Source of the DNA: CAZABS01 sp964483635
GTDB taxonomy: Bacteria > Patescibacteriota > Minisyncoccia > Moranbacterales > UBA1568
Assembly (NCBI GenBank): GCA_964483635.1
Contig: CAZABS010000008.1
Location: 1 to 26,781, forward strand
Direction: 5' to 3'
Length of the DNA stretch: 26,781 bases
Shown here in pieces: positions 23,753-26,781 of the stretch. The number at the start of each line of letters is the position of its first letter. The first letter of the stretch is position 1. A program made the position numbers and the translations under genes. Below the pieces are notes generated by a model, which saw only the letters and a list, made by a program, of their open reading frames with translations, was not told where the DNA came from and did no database searches.

Positions 23753-23761
23753 ATTCTAACA
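23753..23761 (-). promoter_or_regulatory. extended -10 element of the C39 peptidase gene
   Basis: TGTTAGAAT on the minus strand, six bases before ATG 23746, so the predicted +1 is the A of the ATG. There is no clear -35. The element shares TGnTAGAAT with the one before the matrixin gene. Confidence 0.4.
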
Positions 23762-23770
23762 GATCCAGTG

Positions 23771-24961
23771 CTACCGACGTCGACGTGAATGAAAACCAGT
23801 GCGACGGCGAGCTGGGCGATGATGAGAAGCTGTAGGCGTCCCAGGTACAAAAGGCGTCACACCAACATGGCCAATGATTGGAAGAGTTAACCTGATCAAG
23901 CGCTCAATATCTTTCACGTTTCCGCGTTGATCTGGCATGGCAAAGGAGATTGCACGGCCTTCTTTCCCTGCTCGAGCAGTACGGCCAATCCGATGTACAT
24001 AATCCTCTGCTTTTTCTGGTAAGTCATAGTTAATCACCAATTCTATACCCGAGACATCAATTCCGCGCGCAGCAATATCTGTGGCGACGAGCACCCGGTA
24101 ACGCCCTACTCGAAAACCAGAGAGCGCTTCCTGGCGTTGGCTCTGTGAACGATTCGAGTGAATCTCGGCCGCACTGTGACCTTTATTGCGAAGCGAAAGC
24201 GCAATTCGTTTGGCGCCATGTTTCGTCCGAGTAAACACCAAGACACTTCCCGTATATTCGCTGAGGAGTTTTTCAAGAAGCGACAGTTTCTCCATATGCG
24301 CCACAAAAAAGAGTTCTTGGGTAATGGATTGTGCAGCTGTCCCCGGCAGCGTCACCTCCACGCGTACCGGAGTCGCCATATACTGCGTCGCTATTCGGAC
24401 AATTTCTGGTGGCATGGTAGCCGAAAAAAGAAGGGTCTGACGATTCTTCGGGACTTGTTCCATGATCCGCTTGAGCTGGGGAGCAAACCCCATATCGAGC
24501 ATATGATCGGCTTCATCCAAAACCAAAATGGCTACCCGCGAAAGTGATAGACTCTTCCGTTCGAGATGATCAATAAGACGACCTGGAGTTGCAATAATGA
24601 TGTCCGGATGAGCCCGAAGGCTCCGAAGCTGTGGACTCATGGATTCGCCGCCAATCAAAACGGTAGTTTTGAGTCCAAGAGGACGAGCCAAAGTTGCCAG
24701 TGCCTGCTCGACCTGAAGAGCGAGTTCACGAGTTGGGAGAAGTACCAATCCATGATTTCCCTTCTTTTGAGCCAAGAGTTGCACCATTGGAACACCAAAA
24801 GCGAGGGTTTTGCCCGTTCCAGTTTGAGCGATACCCATAATATCCTTCCCCTGAATGGCAACGGGAATAGATTGTTTTTGGATAGGTGTAGGCACCGTAA
24901 ACCCCAGCTTATCGAGAAGCGTGAGGAGCTGCGGCGCGATACCTAATTGATGAAAACTCAT
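23771..24961 (-). CDS. DEAD-box ATP-dependent RNA helicase (RhlE/DeaD-like)
   Basis: 396 residues, a compact DEAD-box helicase. Q-motif FTVPTPIQKQSIP (21-33), Walker A AQTGTGKT (45-52), PTREL (76-80), TPGR (125-128), DEAD box (149-152), SAT (180-182). The second RecA domain has VLVFTRTKHGAKR, VLVATDIAARGIDV and HRIGRTARAG. The tail is short and strongly basic (ending in several Arg), an RNA-binding feature typical of RhlE-type proteins. It unwinds short RNA duplexes, for ribosome assembly or mRNA turnover, in the cytoplasm. It has its own near-consensus promoter just upstream. The start ATG has no Shine-Dalgarno. The C39 peptidase follows after 24 bp. Confidence 0.95.
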   Translation of the reverse strand: MSFHQLGIAPQLLTLLDKLGFTVPTPIQKQSIPVAIQGKDIMGIAQTGTGKTLAFGVPMVQLLAQKKGNHGLVLLPTRELALQVEQALATLARPLGLKTTVLIGGESMSPQLRSLRAHPDIIIATPGRLIDHLERKSLSLSRVAILVLDEADHMLDMGFAPQLKRIMEQVPKNRQTLLFSATMPPEIVRIATQYMATPVRVEVTLPGTAAQSITQELFFVAHMEKLSLLEKLLSEYTGSVLVFTRTKHGAKRIALSLRNKGHSAAEIHSNRSQSQRQEALSGFRVGRYRVLVATDIAARGIDVSGIELVINYDLPEKAEDYVHRIGRTARAGKEGRAISFAMPDQRGNVKDIERLIRLTLPIIGHVGVTPFVPGTPTASHHRPARRRTGFHSRRRR

Positions 24962-24996
24962 GGAGTGAGAAAACGAAGCAAATTGACAGACAACGT

Positions 24997-25025
24997 ATGG
25001 TACATTATTTTAGTGCTTTTGTCAA
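24997..25025 (-). promoter_or_regulatory. promoter of the DEAD-box helicase gene
   Basis: On the minus strand: a perfect TTGACA at 25020-25025, a 17-base spacer, and TACCAT at 24997-25002 (four of six). It gives a leader of about 29 bases to ATG 24961, without a Shine-Dalgarno motif. Confidence 0.58.
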
Positions 25026-25040
25026 CTCGGTGATTTTTCA

Positions 25041-25721
25041 CTACAGGATTTCGGTCGTATCCATATGAGCCGTACAATGTATTCGTTCACTTCCAAAAAC
25101 CAGGAGATGTTCGCCAGGAGAAACAAAGTGAACCGGAGTCGTCTCACCGGTGAGCCACAGGGCTTCTTCTTCAGTATCCAATTTAAATACAATTCTCAAA
25201 TCAACAAAGGTTTTCAGCCAACTTTCCAGCAACCCATAATCTCTGTGACTCGTTGAATAAAAAATGTAGACCGCGTTCGTTTTTCGGTGACGCAAAATTT
25301 CCCGCAGTGCTTTCTCAAAACGATCACAGTCGTATAGAACAAATACATCTTCCTCTATATGAATCACGAGCTCGGGAATTGAGGGCACCCTCACCTGGCG
25401 TCCAGCGCTTTCTCGCGCAATCAGTTCGAGGACTCGAAGTCCTTCTTCGGGCTCCGTTACGATTGAATGATAGAGATAGGGAGAGTGTTCCCATTCACGC
25501 GCCTCTTTCCCGGTAGCATCGAAAAAAAGAAATGCCACTTCCTTGGGTGAGTGATTTTGGATAAGTTCTCGATAAACGAAGCGATGAAAGAAACTTTTTC
25601 CAGCTCCAATCGCCCCGACCAAAAGCACAAAGTGGATATCTTCTTTCACAAGGTCAATTGAAACGGTTTCAGTCGGCTGACCTCGAGAAGCAACCATTCT
25701 ATTTCCACAGGAAATCTTCAT
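25041..25721 (-). CDS. small FtsK/HerA-like P-loop ATPase
   Basis: 226 residues from ATG 25721. The open frame continues upstream to a TTG at 25838 inside the malic enzyme gene, with no ribosome binding site, so the start is uncertain. The P-loop GAIGAGKS (36-43) in HFVLLVGAIGAGKS aligns by eye with the HLLVAGATGSGKS of FtsK/SpoIIIE. Next come NHSPKEVAFLFFDATGK, like SPEEVKLILIDPK, and HSIVTEPEEGLRVL, like the FtsK segment after it. The Walker B candidate is LVIHIEED. The end PGEHLLVFGSE resembles the FtsK GDMLFLPPG. It lacks the FtsK membrane, linker and gamma domains. It could be a remnant or a specialised DNA or protein motor; partners are not visible. It lies directly after the malic enzyme gene. 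Confidence 0.7.
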   Translation of the reverse strand: MKISCGNRMVASRGQPTETVSIDLVKEDIHFVLLVGAIGAGKSFFHRFVYRELIQNHSPKEVAFLFFDATGKEAREWEHSPYLYHSIVTEPEEGLRVLELIARESAGRQVRVPSIPELVIHIEEDVFVLYDCDRFEKALREILRHRKTNAVYIFYSTSHRDYGLLESWLKTFVDLRIVFKLDTEEEALWLTGETTPVHFVSPGEHLLVFGSERIHCTAHMDTTEIL

Positions 25722-25779
25722 ACACGCTTTTGCCTGTAGTATAGAGGGTTTCCCAGGACGAGCAAGGATACCGTCATCT

Positions 25780-26781
25780 CTATCGAATAGCCCGCGCAAC
25801 TGCCGGAACCACTCTTGGATCAAACGTATCTGGAACAATATGTGCTGCGGTAGGTTTCGTTACCAGCTTCGCTAAATTTTCGGCTGCCCGTACGAGCATA
25901 GCATCTGTAATCCGCTTCACTTTGTGATCAAGTGCTCCACGGAAAATACCCGGGAATCCAAGAGAGTTATTGATCTGGTTTGCAAAATCTGATCGGCCGG
26001 TTGCAATCACGCACGCTCCTCCTGCTACAGCTTCATCAGGCATGATTTCTGGTACTGGATTAGCAAGCGCAAAAACAATTGCTTTGTTTGCCATTCTCAT
26101 CACGTGTTGACGTGAGAGGATACCAGCTTTCGAAACGCCAATAAACACATCCGCTCCCGTCAGCGCCTCAGCCAATCCCCCACTCACGCCAGCGAGATTC
26201 GTCTGTTTGAGGAAAGCTCGTTTGTGAGTATCGAGATCCACTCGGTCTGGTCCGATAATACCATGACTATCAAGCATTATCAGGTGTTTCACTCCAGCGA
26301 GGAGGAGAAGTTTTGCGATAGCTTGTCCAGCTGCCCCGGCGCCTGAAATTACTACGCTCACTTTCGCTCTTTGTTTTTTCACCACTTTGAGCGCATTGAT
26401 AAGACCAGTGAGTACCACGAGCGCGGTTCCATGTTGATCATCGTGCATCACAGGGATACTGAGTTCTTGCTGGAGGCGCTCTTCAATTTCAAAGCACCTC
26501 GGCGCTGCAATATCTTCGAGATTAATTCCGCCAAATACCGGAGCAATATTCTTCACGGTCTCGATAATTTTTTCTGTGTCTTGTGTATCCAACACAATCG
26601 GGAAAGCATCAATTCCCGCAAGCGACCGAAACAGCATAGCTTTCCCTTCCATCACTGGAAGCGCTCCTTCCGGACCAAGGTTCCCCAGTCCCAAAACGGC
26701 TGATCCGTCCGAAACGACCGCGACCGTATTCCCCTTCATGGTGTACTCACTTACACGGTCTTTATGCTCCGCGACATAGCT
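25780..26781 (-). CDS. NAD(P)-dependent malic enzyme, 5' end beyond the window
   Basis: 333 codons are visible and the frame is still open at the window edge: residues SYVAEHKDRVSEYT precede the internal Met at 26739, matching the family, so that Met is not the start. Seen: VAVVSDGSAVLGLGNLGP with GPEGALPVMEGKA, the metal-site segment GGINLEDIAAPRCFEIE, MHDDQHGTALVV, the dinucleotide-binding GAGAAGQAIAKLLL, and FALANPVPEI. The enzyme oxidatively decarboxylates malate to pyruvate, giving NAD(P)H and CO2 in the cytoplasm. It is of the short bacterial type without a phosphotransacetylase fusion: the C-terminus ends at 25780 with TAG shortly after the conserved core. Cofactor preference is not assigned. 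It is followed by the FtsK-like ATPase. Confidence 0.95.
   Translation of the reverse strand, partial: SYVAEHKDRVSEYTMKGNTVAVVSDGSAVLGLGNLGPEGALPVMEGKAMLFRSLAGIDAFPIVLDTQDTEKIIETVKNIAPVFGGINLEDIAAPRCFEIEERLQQELSIPVMHDDQHGTALVVLTGLINALKVVKKQRAKVSVVISGAGAAGQAIAKLLLLAGVKHLIMLDSHGIIGPDRVDLDTHKRAFLKQTNLAGVSGGLAEALTGADVFIGVSKAGILSRQHVMRMANKAIVFALANPVPEIMPDEAVAGGACVIATGRSDFANQINNSLGFPGIFRGALDHKVKRITDAMLVRAAENLAKLVTKPTAAHIVPDTFDPRVVPAVARAIR

Overview
The window reads as a compact chromosomal segment of a bacterium with the standard bacterial code: TAA, TAG and TGA all end genes here, so UGA is not recoded. The gene set suggests a member of the Candidate Phyla Radiation / Patescibacteria. It includes a DUF4012 membrane protein next to a lipid II flippase and glycosyltransferases, a membrane-anchored ClpC-like ATPase, a matrixin interrupted by a coiled coil, a GT-C-like membrane protein with a partner carrying Gly-Lys/Arg-Arg-Pro type repeats, and almost no Shine-Dalgarno sequences. 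That placement is an inference from gene content; no rRNA or single-copy marker tree is available in the window. No tRNA, rRNA, CRISPR array, transposase or integrase was seen.

Layout. The minus strand dominates. From the right edge leftward: a malic enzyme cut by the window end, followed by a small FtsK-like ATPase; a DEAD-box RNA helicase, a C39-like membrane-anchored peptidase and a short ABC-F ATPase. A three-gene plus-strand membrane module (17973-21335) meets the ABC-F gene tail to tail with a 9-bp overlap. At about 17.9 kb two promoters stand back to back. The leftward one drives the ClpC-like ATPase, two glycosyltransferases and a UDP-glucuronate 4-epimerase-like enzyme with 4-bp stop/start overlaps at two of the junctions. 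Next come the matrixin, glyA, two nucleotidyltransferases (RmlA-like and GalU), a small membrane protein, a third glycosyltransferase, the DUF4012 protein and murJ, then lepA. The 12.0-15.4 kb and 4.0-9.6 kb genes together look like a cell-surface polysaccharide and envelope locus: GalU and the RmlA-like enzyme supply activated sugars, the epimerase modifies one, three GT4 enzymes transfer sugars, and MurJ moves lipid-linked precursors.

The most unusual item lies in the 456-bp gap between lepA and murJ, which holds a complete plus-strand transcription unit. It has a near-consensus promoter (perfect TTGACA, 17-bp spacer, TAGAAT), a 19-codon open frame starting at the predicted +1, an intrinsic terminator, a 14-base segment of that frame able to pair with the terminator in a mutually exclusive structure, then a 58-residue cysteine-rich protein with its own ribosome binding site and its own terminator. 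This has the architecture of a leader-peptide transcription attenuator controlling a small zinc-ribbon-like protein. Translation of the leader, the ligand and the protein's role are unproven.

A second theme is start sites. At several unit heads a -10 box ends only 6-9 bases before the ATG, sometimes with a TGn extension. Most other starts lack a Shine-Dalgarno motif, so leaderless initiation may be common in this genome.
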